This document shows positions 47,637-56,959 of a DNA stretch of 64,000 bases, in pieces (the first letter of the stretch is position 1; every line of letters begins with the position of its first letter). The position numbers and the translations under genes are program-made. The notes beneath the pieces were generated by a model, which had not been told where the DNA came from, made no database searches, and saw only the letters and a program-made list of their open reading frames with translations. This DNA comes from Sulfitobacter sp. CW3. GTDB taxonomy: Bacteria; Pseudomonadota; Alphaproteobacteria; Rhodobacterales; Rhodobacteraceae. The stretch spans positions 1 through 64,000 of the forward strand of contig NZ_JAHXRL010000012.1 in the NCBI RefSeq assembly GCF_019392245.1. Direction: 5' to 3'.

Positions 47637-48517
47637 TGTGCGCGCTGATCTCACGCCGCGTCGTGCTTGGCCTTGCGGCATCCACTGCGCTTTGCGCCCC
47701 GGTTCCTTTGCTCGCGCAGGCGGCAACGGACACCCTGCGGCTGGCCTTCATCCCACAAGAGAATCCGGAGAAACTGCTTGGTGACATCGATGCAATCACC
47801 GGCTGGCTGTCGGATAAATTGGGATTACCAGTGCAGGGCTATGTCACGTTCGACCACGCCGCAGCGGTTGAAGCGCTGCGAAACGGCGATGCCGATATCT
47901 CGTTTATGGGTGCGCTGCCCTTCGTGCTGGCCGAGGCCGAGATCGGAGCGGAGCCGCTTTTGTCCGAGCTTTACCGCGGCGCGCCGTTCTATACCGGCCG
48001 GGTGTTCGTCCGGCGTGACAGCGGGATCGAAACGCTGGCGGATCTGAGGGATCGTGACATTGCTTTTGCCGATCCGATTTCGGAAAGCGGCTACCTCTAT
48101 CCGCTGGACGAATTTGTCCGCGCCGGATTGGTAGATGGGCCCAAAACGGCCGAAGATTTCTTTGGCCAGGTCTATTTCGCGGGCGGCTACCAACAGGCGA
48201 TGCAAGCCATGGCTGAGGGGCTGGTCGATGCCGCAGGAGCAAGCCAATATGCCGACCTCCTGCTTTCGCCAATACAGCAGGCCGAAGTGACGTGGATCGC
48301 CGAATCCCCGCAAATTCCCAGCCACGTCGTCATCAGCCGTCCGGGGCTCGAGGACGACCTCAAGCAACGCTTCACCGAAGCCATGCTGACGCTGAACGAA
48401 CCAGAAAATCGTGACATGCTGGCCTATGTCTATGGCCCCGACGGCTATGTCGTGGCGGACCCCGCCGCGTTCGACGGCGTACGCCAGATAGCTGGCGAGT
48501 ATGGATTGACGAAATGA
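47633..48517 (+). CDS. PhnD-like periplasmic solute-binding protein
   Basis: A 294-residue protein. Signal RRVVLGLAASTALCAPVPLLAQA. LRLAFIPQENPEKLLGDIDAITGWLSDKLG is the PhnD family start, followed by HAAAVEALRNGDADISFMGALPFVLAE and IAFADPISESGYLYPLDEFV. The family binds phosphonate, phosphite or other small anions, but here the neighbouring MntR points to a metal-related substrate. Substrate not determined. Confidence 0.8.
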   Translation: MMCALISRRVVLGLAASTALCAPVPLLAQAATDTLRLAFIPQENPEKLLGDIDAITGWLSDKLGLPVQGYVTFDHAAAVEALRNGDADISFMGALPFVLAEAEIGAEPLLSELYRGAPFYTGRVFVRRDSGIETLADLRDRDIAFADPISESGYLYPLDEFVRAGLVDGPKTAEDFFGQVYFAGGYQQAMQAMAEGLVDAAGASQYADLLLSPIQQAEVTWIAESPQIPSHVVISRPGLEDDLKQRFTEAMLTLNEPENRDMLAYVYGPDGYVVADPAAFDGVRQIAGEYGLTK

Positions 48518-49296
48518 CCGTGGCACTTCGCCTGAGCGAGATCACGCATCGGCACGGCGCTGGCGACCGGGCATCGCTTGACGGCGTATCCCTGGAGGTC
48601 GCGCCAGGCGAAACGGTGGCGCTGCTCGGGTCCTCTGGCGCAGGCAAGACGACGCTTCTTGCCTTGATCGATGGGCGGTTGCACGGCTGGCGCGGCACCG
48701 CGAACGTGCTGGGCCGCGCGCTTTTGCCTGACCGCATCCAACCGGGGTCCGAGCGCGCCGAGGTTGGCTTCATCTTTCAGGAATTTGCCTTGGTCGACCG
48801 CGCCACTGTGCGCCAGAATGTGCTGAACGGGCGGCTTGGGCGTACGAATACGCTGCGCGCGTTTTTCGGGCAGTTTTCTGCGGCGGACATGGTGGCGGCA
48901 GAACGGGCGATGGCAGATACCGGCATTGCCGATCTGGCCTCTCGCCGCGCCGACAGCCTGAGCGGCGGCCAGCGCCAACGCGTCGCAATCGCCCGCTGTC
49001 TGGCGCAAGAGCCGCGGTTGATCCTCGCCGATGAGCCAGTGAGCAACCTCGACCCGACCCGCGCAAGTGACATCCTTGGCTTGATCACCGGCGCGGCGCA
49101 GGCGCGCGGTGCCACGGTTCTGTTCTCGTCGCACCAGCCCGATCTTGCCCGACGCTTTGCCAGTCGTATTCTTGGGATGCGCAACGGGTGCATCAAATTT
49201 GACAGTCCCGCCGACAGGCTGGACGCCAATATGATCGAAGATCTTTATCGCGAGGAACTGGCTGATCCCAGAACCGCGCTGCGGCTGGTGGTCTGA
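48514..49296 (+). CDS. PhnC-like ABC ATPase
   Basis: A 260-residue ATPase. Walker A LLGSSGAGKTTLLAL, Q-loop IFQEFALVDRATVRQN, signature LSGGQRQRVAIARCL and Walker B LILADEPVSNLDP, H-loop SSHQPDL. Starts within the stop of the binding-protein gene (ATGA) and ends at the permease ATG. Confidence 0.88.
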   Translation: MTVALRLSEITHRHGAGDRASLDGVSLEVAPGETVALLGSSGAGKTTLLALIDGRLHGWRGTANVLGRALLPDRIQPGSERAEVGFIFQEFALVDRATVRQNVLNGRLGRTNTLRAFFGQFSAADMVAAERAMADTGIADLASRRADSLSGGQRQRVAIARCLAQEPRLILADEPVSNLDPTRASDILGLITGAAQARGATVLFSSHQPDLARRFASRILGMRNGCIKFDSPADRLDANMIEDLYREELADPRTALRLVV

Positions 49297-50054
49297 TGCG
49301 CGCAGCACCGGGGGCGTCGTTCTGGGCCGGGCTGGCCGTTGTGGCGGCAGTGCTTTGGGCCAGTGTCTCTTCGGACATGGCACCCGGGCGGCTGTTGTCT
49401 TCTGGCGGACGTATCGCGGATTTTCTTGACCGGATGCTGCCACCGGACCTTTCAGTGATGCCCGAGATCTGGAAAGGCACCGCCGAGACGCTCCGCATCG
49501 CCATTCTTGGCACCGCTGGAGCGGTCATTGCCTCGATCCCGCTTGGGCTGATGGCCTCGGACACGCTTGCGCCAGGCTGGCTAAGCCGCCCGGTTCGGTT
49601 CATTCTCGCGCTGATCCGGGCAATCCCACTGATCCTTGTCGCCATGTTGATGGTAGGGGCCGTCGGCCTGGGCCCTTTGCCCGGCGTCATAGCGGTGGCT
49701 TTCCATGCCACAGGTATGCTGGCAAAGTTTTACGCGGAAGCCATCGACGGCGTTGCCCGCCCACCGGTCGAGGCGCTGGAAAGTGCGGGCGCCGGAACTC
49801 TGCTGCGTCTCCGCTACGCGATCTGGCCGCAGATGGCGCCGGTAGTAGCGCGCGACACGATCTTCCGGTTTGAATTGAACCTGCGCGAGTCATTGATACT
49901 CGGGATAGTCGGTGCGGGGGGCATCGGATTTTACATCCAAACCTACGTGCGTTCGTTCCAATACGACAAGGCCGCTACCGTCACCATTGCCGTCGCAGTC
50001 ATGGTTGTGGCAATCGAGGGCCTGAACGCTTTCTTGCGTCGCCGCCTGTCTTAG
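49296..50054 (+). CDS. PhnE-like ABC permease
   Basis: A 252-residue permease. Helices include FWAGLAVVAAVLWASVS, LRIAILGTAGAVIASIPLGL and FILALIRAIPLILVAMLMVG. The EAA loop is EALESAGAGTLLRLRYAIWPQM. NLRESLILGIVGAGGIGFYI is typical of the PhnE family. Completes the importer. Confidence 0.85.
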   Translation: MRAAPGASFWAGLAVVAAVLWASVSSDMAPGRLLSSGGRIADFLDRMLPPDLSVMPEIWKGTAETLRIAILGTAGAVIASIPLGLMASDTLAPGWLSRPVRFILALIRAIPLILVAMLMVGAVGLGPLPGVIAVAFHATGMLAKFYAEAIDGVARPPVEALESAGAGTLLRLRYAIWPQMAPVVARDTIFRFELNLRESLILGIVGAGGIGFYIQTYVRSFQYDKAATVTIAVAVMVVAIEGLNAFLRRRLS

Positions 50055-50233
50055 GTGAAATCCTCCACGCACCCTTGGCCACACTTACAAATGACCGAAG
50101 AGGTGCCAGAACCGAATGCTGCCTTTCGCTGCGCCCAATATGAACTGTTCAAAAGCGGGACAAAAACAGACCTTGGGTGTTTGAGGTCGAATGTCTGCAA
50201 TCGTTGTTCTCCATTCAAAGTATCACGACTTTC

Positions 50234-51286
50234 TTATCGTATCCGTCGCCGCAGCAACCATACAAAGAACACCCCGCCGACCAGACCCGTGACAATCCCA
50301 ATGGGCATGTCGTCTGGGGCCATGATGGTCCGTGCGATGATATCGGCCCAAACGAGGAATACGGCCCCGCACAATGCAGAGATAGGGATAAGGCGGCGGT
50401 AGTCGCCTCCGACTAAGAGGCGCACGATGTGCGGAATCATGAGGCCGACGAACCCGATGATGCCAGAGAACGCGACCATGACCCCGGTGATCAACGCCCC
50501 GATGACAAAGACCGTCAGCCTGAAACGGGCGACGGGAATACCGAGCGTGGTGGCGGTTTCGTCCCCGACTGTCATGGCGTTCAGGGTTTCTGATTTAAGC
50601 CACAGATAGGTTCCGCAACCTAGTAGGACCACTGCTGGGTAAATGAGTTGATCCCATTGCGCCAAACCAAGGCCGCCCAACATCCAGAAAACCACGGTGT
50701 GTGTGGCGCGTGGGTCACCCAGAAAGATCAAAACGTTCGCCGCCGACATCACGATGAACGACACAGCCACGCCCGCCAACACCAGCCTATCCGCACTGGT
50801 TGCGGCTGCAAATTGCGAAACGGCCAGAACGATGAGTGTCGCTCCAAGCGAACCGATAAACGCCAACAATGGAACGGTCAAAAGCCCTATGAACAACCCT
50901 GTGTGCAACAGCGCCAATATTGCCCCGAATGCGCCACCTGCTGAAATCCCCAAAAGATGCGGGTCCGCCAGTGGATTGCGCGTCACCGCCTGAAGGCTGG
51001 CCCCGACGATTGCCAACCCCGCCCCGACAAAACAGGCGAGGATGGCGCGCGGGAACCGGATATCCCAAACGATAGCCTCGCGGCCCTTAGACCAATCAAC
51101 GGCAATCGTGTCTGGGGCAATCTTGTTGATCAAAATGCCCCAGACGGTTTCCAAAGGGACCGCGATGGCCCCGACGCTTACAGCAATCGACAACGATCCC
51201 AAAAGTGCCAGAACGCCAAAGATGCCGGTGATCCAAAGATCGCGGGATGGTCTGGGAGAGTGTATCGATTGCTGTTTTTGGGTCAT
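50234..51286 (-). CDS. FecCD/BtuC-family permease
   Basis: A 350-residue permease of the vitamin B12/siderophore class. Features: RFPRAILACFVGAGLAIVGASLQAVTRNPLADPHLLGISAGGAFGA and SFIVMSAANVLIFLGDPRATHTVVFWMLGGLG, then FSGIIGFVGLMIPHIVRLL near the end. About ten helices. Last gene of a B12-riboswitch operon, so cobalamin, cobinamide or a related compound is the probable substrate. Confidence 0.85.
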   Translation of the reverse strand: MTQKQQSIHSPRPSRDLWITGIFGVLALLGSLSIAVSVGAIAVPLETVWGILINKIAPDTIAVDWSKGREAIVWDIRFPRAILACFVGAGLAIVGASLQAVTRNPLADPHLLGISAGGAFGAILALLHTGLFIGLLTVPLLAFIGSLGATLIVLAVSQFAAATSADRLVLAGVAVSFIVMSAANVLIFLGDPRATHTVVFWMLGGLGLAQWDQLIYPAVVLLGCGTYLWLKSETLNAMTVGDETATTLGIPVARFRLTVFVIGALITGVMVAFSGIIGFVGLMIPHIVRLLVGGDYRRLIPISALCGAVFLVWADIIARTIMAPDDMPIGIVTGLVGGVFFVWLLRRRIR

Positions 51287-51292
51287 GTCAGA

Positions 51293-52228
51293 TCACTCAG
51301 CCCGAAATGCAGCGGCAAGGGTCTTGACAGCCTCTATGTTGCGCGGCCCAGGCGTTGCTTCAACATACTCAAGCACTACGAACCGATCATTGAGCACCGC
51401 GTCGATATCGGCAAACGCAGGATTGGACATCATGAACTCACGCTTTTGATCGGCGGTGACTTCTCCATAGTTCACAATTACGATGACCTCTGGATTGCGC
51501 TCAACTACGGCTTCCCAGCCGACAGTCGCCCAGCTTTTTTCAAAGTCGTTCATGATGTTTGTGCCACCTGCGGCCTCGATCAAAGCGTTGGGCATCGCGT
51601 AAGCCCCTGCGGTAAAGGGCGCGTCCTCTCCGCTGTCATAGACGAACACCCGTGGGGTTGTGTTCAATGCGGGCTGGTCAGCCAGGAATGTCGCCAGCTC
51701 TGTTTGGTAGCCTTCGATCAAGGCCTCAGCACGGTCGGACACATCAAAAATCGCACCCAGATTACGCAGATCGTTGTACATATCGTCCATGGACGCCGCA
51801 TCTTTCTCACCGATGTGAATGCAGCTTTCGGTGAGCTCATAGACCTGAATTCCGAATGGCTCCAATGTTTCTGGTGTCACTTCTCCGCCGACCTTCATTC
51901 CATAGTTCCAGCCTGCAAAGAAGAAATCAGCTTCGGCCCCGATCAGCACTTCCTTGGATGGATATTTCGACGACAGTTCAGGCAGCGCTTCGACGCCCAT
52001 CGTCATGTCTTCGTCCAACGTCTTCCAACCGGATATTCCAGTGTAGCCAACCATGTTATCTGCAAGGCCAAGGACCAGCATCATTTCGGTCAGGTTCACA
52101 TCGTTGGAAATAGCAGCCTGTGGTGGGGCGTCGAACGTAACCTCGCGGTTGCAGCTTTGCACTGTGGTTTGGGCCATAGCAGACCCTGCCATCAAAAGGG
52201 CTGCCAGTGTGGTGAGTGTAAGTTTCAT
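51293..52228 (-). CDS. BtuF/FepB-type periplasmic binding protein
   Basis: Signal KLTLTTLAALLMAGSAMA, then VQSCNREVTFDAPPQAAI, typical of class III binding proteins, and WKTLDEDMTMGVEALPELSSKYPSKEVLIGAEADFFF. TPRVFVYDSGEDAPFTAGAYAMPNALIEAAGG follows in the C-lobe. Start 52228 is chosen for AAAAGGAACC; the frame is open to 52246. Binds the substrate of the permease above. Confidence 0.8.
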   Translation of the reverse strand: MKLTLTTLAALLMAGSAMAQTTVQSCNREVTFDAPPQAAISNDVNLTEMMLVLGLADNMVGYTGISGWKTLDEDMTMGVEALPELSSKYPSKEVLIGAEADFFFAGWNYGMKVGGEVTPETLEPFGIQVYELTESCIHIGEKDAASMDDMYNDLRNLGAIFDVSDRAEALIEGYQTELATFLADQPALNTTPRVFVYDSGEDAPFTAGAYAMPNALIEAAGGTNIMNDFEKSWATVGWEAVVERNPEVIVIVNYGEVTADQKREFMMSNPAFADIDAVLNDRFVVLEYVEATPGPRNIEAVKTLAAAFRAE

Positions 52229-52242
52229 ATTAAGGTTCCTTT

Positions 52243-53025
52243 TCAATCTGGAAGGTTAAATGTGAAATGAGGGGCCCCGCTGAGGGCAAGGGTTTCACGC
52301 CGCGCATCAACGCGAAACGTGTTCGAAACGAGGGTGTCGGTCAGCAACGTTTGCGGCGTACCAAAGCCTTGTGGATGCCCGTCTTTGAGGACAAGCACAT
52401 CATCACAAACGCTCACAGCCATGTTCAGGTCATGCAGCGACACCACGATGGTCATGCCCAAACTGCGAATCAGCGACACGACTTCAAGCTGGTGGCGCAC
52501 ATCAAGATGGTTCGTCGGTTCATCAAGGATCAAGACCTGAGGTTCCTGGGCCAAAGCCCGCGCCACCATTACGCGCTGGCGTTCACCGCCGGACAATGTG
52601 CCAAAGTCACGGTGCGCCAAGGGGTGCAAACCAAGGGTGTCCAAGACGTAATCAACAACTTTCTCGTCGCCCGCCCCCGATGCGGCAAAGCCTGACCGAT
52701 GCGGTGTTCTACCCAGTTGCACGATCTCTTGAACGGTCAGTCCGAATGCCGAAGCCTGTTCCTGCAAGACTGCTGCGATCCGCCTGGCGGCGTTACGAGC
52801 CGACATGGACCAGATGTCCTGTCCGCCCACGCGAACCTGCCCTGTCTTGGGGTGTTGAAACCGATAGAGAAGCCGCAGCAAAGTAGATTTTCCCGCACCA
52901 TTCGGCCCCACCACACCCAAAACCCTTCCCGCAGCAACGCTGAAGGTTGTGGGGTGCAGCACTGGTTGGCCCGAATTGGTCGGTGCCCAACTCACACCGT
53001 TCACCTCAAGATCAGCGGCGTTCAT
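52243..53025 (-). CDS. FecE/BtuD-family ABC ATPase
   Basis: A 260-residue ATPase. Walker A VVGPNGAGKSTLLRLLYR, signature LSGGERQRVMVARAL, Walker B LILDEPTNHLDV and H-loop SLHDLNMA. Overlaps the DUF1636 gene by four bases. Forms the importer with the next two genes. Confidence 0.88.
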   Translation of the reverse strand: MNAADLEVNGVSWAPTNSGQPVLHPTTFSVAAGRVLGVVGPNGAGKSTLLRLLYRFQHPKTGQVRVGGQDIWSMSARNAARRIAAVLQEQASAFGLTVQEIVQLGRTPHRSGFAASGAGDEKVVDYVLDTLGLHPLAHRDFGTLSGGERQRVMVARALAQEPQVLILDEPTNHLDVRHQLEVVSLIRSLGMTIVVSLHDLNMAVSVCDDVLVLKDGHPQGFGTPQTLLTDTLVSNTFRVDARRETLALSGAPHFTFNLPD

Positions 53026-53429
53026 GATGCGCGCACGTAACTGGCTTCCATTGCGATCATCGCAGAGGGCACCCTTGCAAGTGTGGATTTACGTAGCTTG
53101 CCTGGACGATCTACCGAAGAACACGAACCGTCGTGTAAGTGGGCATACTGCCGTGCGAAGGTGACAAGATCGTTGATGTCCACTTTTGGGTCGACATCGC
53201 CGAACAAATAGGTCGCTTTGCGGCTGCCATGATAGGCGTCCGTGCAGGGCCGATCGCAGCCCGCCATGCAGGCCACACCCGATATTTCGAAATCTTCAGA
53301 GATCGCATCCCCGGCCGCTGCAATTGCGGCTCTTAGCTTCTCGATCAACTCGAATCCTGGGCGGCAGTCGGTGCCTTTATGTTTGCACGACGTGCAGACG
53401 GTTATCTTGTGGTTTTGGTTCGTGATCAT
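53022..53429 (-). CDS. DUF1636 metal/Fe-S binding protein
   Basis: A 135-residue protein: TVCTSCKHKGTDCRPG near the start, then VACMAGCDRPC. Four Cys placed as in thioredoxin-like [2Fe-2S] ferredoxins. In Rhodobacterales DUF1636 genes are found with cobalamin functions. First gene after the riboswitch; the ribosome site (GGAGG) sits in a hairpin. Possibly handles cobalt or reduces corrinoid; inference. Confidence 0.8.
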   Translation of the reverse strand: MITNQNHKITVCTSCKHKGTDCRPGFELIEKLRAAIAAAGDAISEDFEISGVACMAGCDRPCTDAYHGSRKATYLFGDVDPKVDINDLVTFARQYAHLHDGSCSSVDRPGKLRKSTLARVPSAMIAMEASYVRAS

Positions 53430-53432
53430 ATC

Positions 53433-53461
53433 GCCCTCCGCGAATATGCGGGGCGCAGGGC
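53433..53461 (-). promoter_or_regulatory. Hairpin sequestering the DUF1636 ribosome site
   Basis: GCCCT, then CCGC, loop ATATTC, GCGG, AGGGC on the minus strand. The Shine-Dalgarno GGAGG is on the 3' arm, 4-8 bases from the ATG. This suits control of translation by the riboswitch just upstream. Confidence 0.65.
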
Positions 53462-53559
53462 AGACATGTTTTAAAGCACGGGAATTTCCGTGTCGCCATC
53501 ATGATCTCCTAACCAGACACCCCGTCTGGGTTGAGTTGCATTTACGGCACCTATTGGTG

Positions 53560-53735
53560 TCGTTGATGGCAGGTCTCCTGACTTGCGGGTCAGCGTTCGC
53601 CCGAACCTTCCCAAGCCTAAGGCTCAGTGGTGTTCATCGGGGTCACTCACCGCTCACAGTTGCGGGGGCAGTTACGGTTTCGGCGCTTAACAGCTCTTCC
53701 TTACCGTATTCCCTTTTCATCCCAGACGCATGTTC
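53560..53735 (-). ncRNA. Cobalamin riboswitch
   Basis: The minus strand has GGGAAGGTTCG, CACTGAG, GCCCCCGCAACTGTGAGCGG, and GACCCGCAAGTCAGGAGACC TGCC in the order of the B12 riboswitch core. The last is the family's hallmark (GAcCCGCaAGTCaGgAgACCtGCC). It lies upstream of DUF1636 and the importer. High confidence. Confidence 0.92.
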
Positions 53736-53739
53736 AGCG

Positions 53740-54193
53740 GCTGGAAACCATCTTCGATACCTTTGCGATATTCGTTGTCGAAGGTCAATTGAATCAACGT
53801 AGGCCGCGATAGTGATGCCGCCATTTGTCGGTATCGCAGCATTGATCAAAGTGGGCTCGCAGTCAGGCTTCGCTCCGCGGTGCCTCAACACCGGCTGTTG
53901 AAGCGGGGAGGTCGGCGCACCGGCAAAAACAGTTAAATTTCAGTAGCGTAGACCGTAGAGCGAACGGCTGGTTCGAGACCGCCTTCATCGTCGGTGATGC
54001 CGCACTGACATTGGGCCGTTCTGAGCCCAAAGTTCCAAATGCTGCACGCTGCACTTATGTCCGCTCCTTTGCGCTGATGAAAATGTGAAAGTGACGGGTC
54101 CTTTCGATACGGAAACTCAACCAAGTTGTAATCGCAACACCGCCCTGTAACCGTAGAAATACGGATTGGTGTTTGCGCCCACACCTGTAATGA
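53740..54193. other. Gene-free spacer between riboswitch and sensor kinase
   Basis: Only short unsupported frames on the minus strand. Presumably holds both divergent promoters. Confidence 0.5.
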
Positions 54194-55714
54194 ATGCAAA
54201 TGCCTGTTTCATACTCAAAAAATTTCTTGCGATACGCTTTGCTATGGGCATTTGCTATCATACTCGCGCTCAGCGGGTTAGCGCTTTTCGAACGGCAGAA
54301 TTTGGTCCGTGAACTGACGGTCAAAAGTGCGACGCTGCATCGCTTGGCCTCTCAGCGGGCCGATCAGCATGATGCACATTTGACATCTTTGTCTGCAATT
54401 TTTGTGGCTGGTGGGGTGGAGCGGCAAGATTTATTGCTGGATGTCGCCGCAACGATCACGCGCTTTTACCCACGTATTACGTCGGTGAATGTCGTTCCAT
54501 ATGACCAGTTCCAACCGATGATAGAAACGCAACCCGGTCTGTCTTTACAGGCAAGGGAACGTGTCGTTGAATTGGCGCGCCGTTCGACCGGAGCGTTGGA
54601 GATAGGGCCAATGCCAGACCTGCCGGATCACTACCTGCTTGTGAAACGCACACCTAATTCCGACGTGGCGCAGCATGGTTTGGCGCTGGTGATCGACGCC
54701 CGCGCGCTGATTGCTACAGATGATCCGTTTTGGGACGCGCCATCGGCGTCTTTGCGTCTTTCCACACCGGACGGCCAAACGGCATTGGTGGGTCAGGTTT
54801 CACCGGCTGGGACCGGGTTTTCCAAACCTCTTGGCAGTGTGTCGCAACCTTTGGTGTTTGAAACCTCCTTAGCCATCGCGCTGTCTGATCTCTTCCCGGT
54901 TGGGAAAGCGGTCTCTGTCATAGCACTGGTCACGGCGCTGTTTTTGTTAGGGGCCTTCGGTTTCAAGCAACGCGCGCGCACCAAAGATGCAGAGAACCGC
55001 GCCAAGTTAAGCGCCCAGGAAACGCGGCTGGCCCATGCGTCGCGCGTCAACGCAATGGGTGAAATGGCCAGCGGCATGGCGCATGAATTGGCCCAACCGC
55101 TGACGGCGATCCTAAGCCAAGCACAGGCTGGCCGTCATTTGGCGCGGCGCGGTGATGTTGAACGTCTCGGCACAGTGTTGGACGACACGGTATCCCAAGC
55201 ACAGCGCGCAGCGAATATCCTCGATCGCCTGCGACGCTGGAGCAAACCGAACCGTGCCCCATCTGAGACCTGTTCTGTCCATGAAGCCGCCCAAAGCGTT
55301 CAAAACCTGCTGGCACTGGAGGCAAAGACGAAGGGGGCTATGATAATACTGTCATTGCATGATGATCCCCTCTTTGTTGACGCTGATCCGGTCGAGCTGG
55401 AACAGGTTGTGTTTAACCTCGTGCGCAACGCGCTTGATGCCTCGGACGCGGCACAGGTCACGATCAGCACGCATATTGATGGGCCCCTGGTCATTTTAGA
55501 TGTCAGCGATACCGGGCCGGGGGTGCCTGATGACATCAAAACCCGTATCTTTGAACCGTTCGTGACGGGCAAGCCGGATGGTACCGGACTTGGCCTCGCG
55601 CTGTGTCAAAGACTGGTTGAGGAAATGGGCGGTGACATCATACTGTTGGATAACACTGACCAGACCACTTTCCGTCTATCCCTGCCGCTCTCAAACAAGA
55701 CGGGGGCAACATGA
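54194..55714 (+). CDS. Membrane sensor histidine kinase
   Basis: A 506-residue kinase. TM1 LLWAFAIILALSGLALF (~12-28), ~200-residue periplasmic sensor, TM2 VSVIALVTALFLLGAFGF (~235-252). HisKA MASGMAHELAQPLTAILSQ with the phospho-His near 295. HATPase: N-box NLVRNALDASD, G1 DTGPGVPDD, G2 PDGTGLGLAL. The ATG overlaps none; the stop overlaps the regulator start (ATGA). Sensor domain not recognised. Confidence 0.88.
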   Translation: MQMPVSYSKNFLRYALLWAFAIILALSGLALFERQNLVRELTVKSATLHRLASQRADQHDAHLTSLSAIFVAGGVERQDLLLDVAATITRFYPRITSVNVVPYDQFQPMIETQPGLSLQARERVVELARRSTGALEIGPMPDLPDHYLLVKRTPNSDVAQHGLALVIDARALIATDDPFWDAPSASLRLSTPDGQTALVGQVSPAGTGFSKPLGSVSQPLVFETSLAIALSDLFPVGKAVSVIALVTALFLLGAFGFKQRARTKDAENRAKLSAQETRLAHASRVNAMGEMASGMAHELAQPLTAILSQAQAGRHLARRGDVERLGTVLDDTVSQAQRAANILDRLRRWSKPNRAPSETCSVHEAAQSVQNLLALEAKTKGAMIILSLHDDPLFVDADPVELEQVVFNLVRNALDASDAAQVTISTHIDGPLVILDVSDTGPGVPDDIKTRIFEPFVTGKPDGTGLGLALCQRLVEEMGGDIILLDNTDQTTFRLSLPLSNKTGAT

Positions 55715-56316
55715 GCAATCACGTCTACCTCGTTGATGATGATGAGGCCGTCCGCAATGCTCTTAGTTTGCTGCTGGAAACCGTTGGACTGAAGGTGCGC
55801 AGCTTTGCATCGCCAGAAATATTCCTTAGCCAAGCGCCAGACCTGACGCCGGGCTGCCTGATCCTTGATATCAGGATGCCAGCGATTTCAGGCCTGAAAC
55901 TGCAAGAAAGGCTGAACGACCAAGGCGTGTCATGGCCCACTGTTATTATCAGCGGACATGGCGATATCGAGGCGTGTAGGCGCGCGTTTCGAAATGGCGC
56001 AATTGATTTCCTCAGCAAGCCCGTGGACGAGCAAGACCTGATCGACGCGATACAAAAAGGCCATGCGGAGCTTGAAACCCGCAGGCAGGCATCAGCAGAA
56101 CGCGCCGAGGCGGTGGCTTTGGTGCGCCATCTGTCCGCGCGTGAACAAGAAGTCCTTGGGATGATCGCAAAGGGTCTGACGACCAAGCAAATCGCTGACG
56201 CGTTGATCCTGTCACCCCGCACAGTTGAAAGCCACCGCGCGGCCATTGCGGCCAAGGTGGGGACGTCCTCGGCGGCGGAATTGACCCGTTATTGGTTGGA
56301 TGCACAGGCAGACTAA
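55711..56316 (+). CDS. FixJ/NarL-type response regulator
   Basis: A 201-residue regulator. Receiver with VYLVDDDEAVRNAL (acidic pair), CLILDIRMP (phospho-Asp) and FLSKPVDEQ (Lys). LuxR HTH at the end: LSAREQEVLGMIAKGLTTKQIADALILSPRTVESHRAAI. Coupled to the kinase. Likely target: the two secreted-protein genes that follow. Confidence 0.9.
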   Translation: MSNHVYLVDDDEAVRNALSLLLETVGLKVRSFASPEIFLSQAPDLTPGCLILDIRMPAISGLKLQERLNDQGVSWPTVIISGHGDIEACRRAFRNGAIDFLSKPVDEQDLIDAIQKGHAELETRRQASAERAEAVALVRHLSAREQEVLGMIAKGLTTKQIADALILSPRTVESHRAAIAAKVGTSSAAELTRYWLDAQAD

Positions 56317-56422
56317 TACACTGATCAGTAGAACTACGGACACCTTTGCGGATGCTACGAATATCGCCGATCACAGCGGCGAATTAGAACTGGAGCATCA
56401 GTTCAACAAAAGGAAATATACA

Positions 56423-56905
56423 ATGATCCGTTCCATCGCATTTGCCACAGCTCTGCTGACACCCGTAGCAGCCTTCGCCCAAGACCTGCCCACAGCTCCT
56501 TACTTGCCGCTCGATATGGCAACCACAGCCGCGCAGGCTGCCGTCGCTGCATGTTCTGCCGAAGGTCACAACGTCAGCGTCGCAATCGTTGCGCGTAGCG
56601 GTGAGACCAAAGTGCTTTTGCGTGCCGACAACGCGGGCCCGCACACAGTCGGGTCCAGCACCGGCAAAGCGTTCACATCTGCCAGTATGGGCCGTGACAC
56701 AGCAGGTCTTGCGGGCTTTATCGGTGGAAACCCTGAGAATGGTGGACTGCGCGATATGGACAGCCGTCTGGTCATTCAGGCTGGTGGCCTGCCCATCCGG
56801 ATCGGTGGCGCATTGGTCGGTGGCATCGGTGTCGGTGGCGCACCATCTGGCGCAATTGACGAGACATGTGCCCGCGCAGGTCTTGACGCAATCGGTGCTG
56901 AGTAA
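56423..56905 (+). CDS. Secreted HbpS/GlcG-like (DUF336) protein
   Basis: A 160-residue protein. Signal RSIAFATALLTPVAAFA. Domain: DMATTAAQAAVAACSAEGHNVSVAIVARSGETKVLLRADNAGPHTVGSS, KAFTSASMGRDTAG, LPIRIGGALVGGIGVGGAPSG. The last glycine-rich motif is typical of GlcG/HbpS. In Streptomyces HbpS binds haem outside the cell and controls a sensor kinase. RBS AAAGGAAATATACA. Confidence 0.85.
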   Translation: MIRSIAFATALLTPVAAFAQDLPTAPYLPLDMATTAAQAAVAACSAEGHNVSVAIVARSGETKVLLRADNAGPHTVGSSTGKAFTSASMGRDTAGLAGFIGGNPENGGLRDMDSRLVIQAGGLPIRIGGALVGGIGVGGAPSGAIDETCARAGLDAIGAE

Positions 56906-56959
56906 ACCACACGGCCTGTCCCTTGCTGGGGCGGGCCCCTCTATTTGAAAGGTAACATC

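Noticed and set aside
46452..49711. Long antisense frames in the MauG-Phn operon
   Set aside because: High-GC third positions create long shadows opposite real genes whose motifs are clear on the plus strand.
47633..50054. Naming the importer phnDCE for phosphonate
   Set aside because: No phosphonate catabolic genes nearby and MntR is the neighbour; only family-level names are safe.
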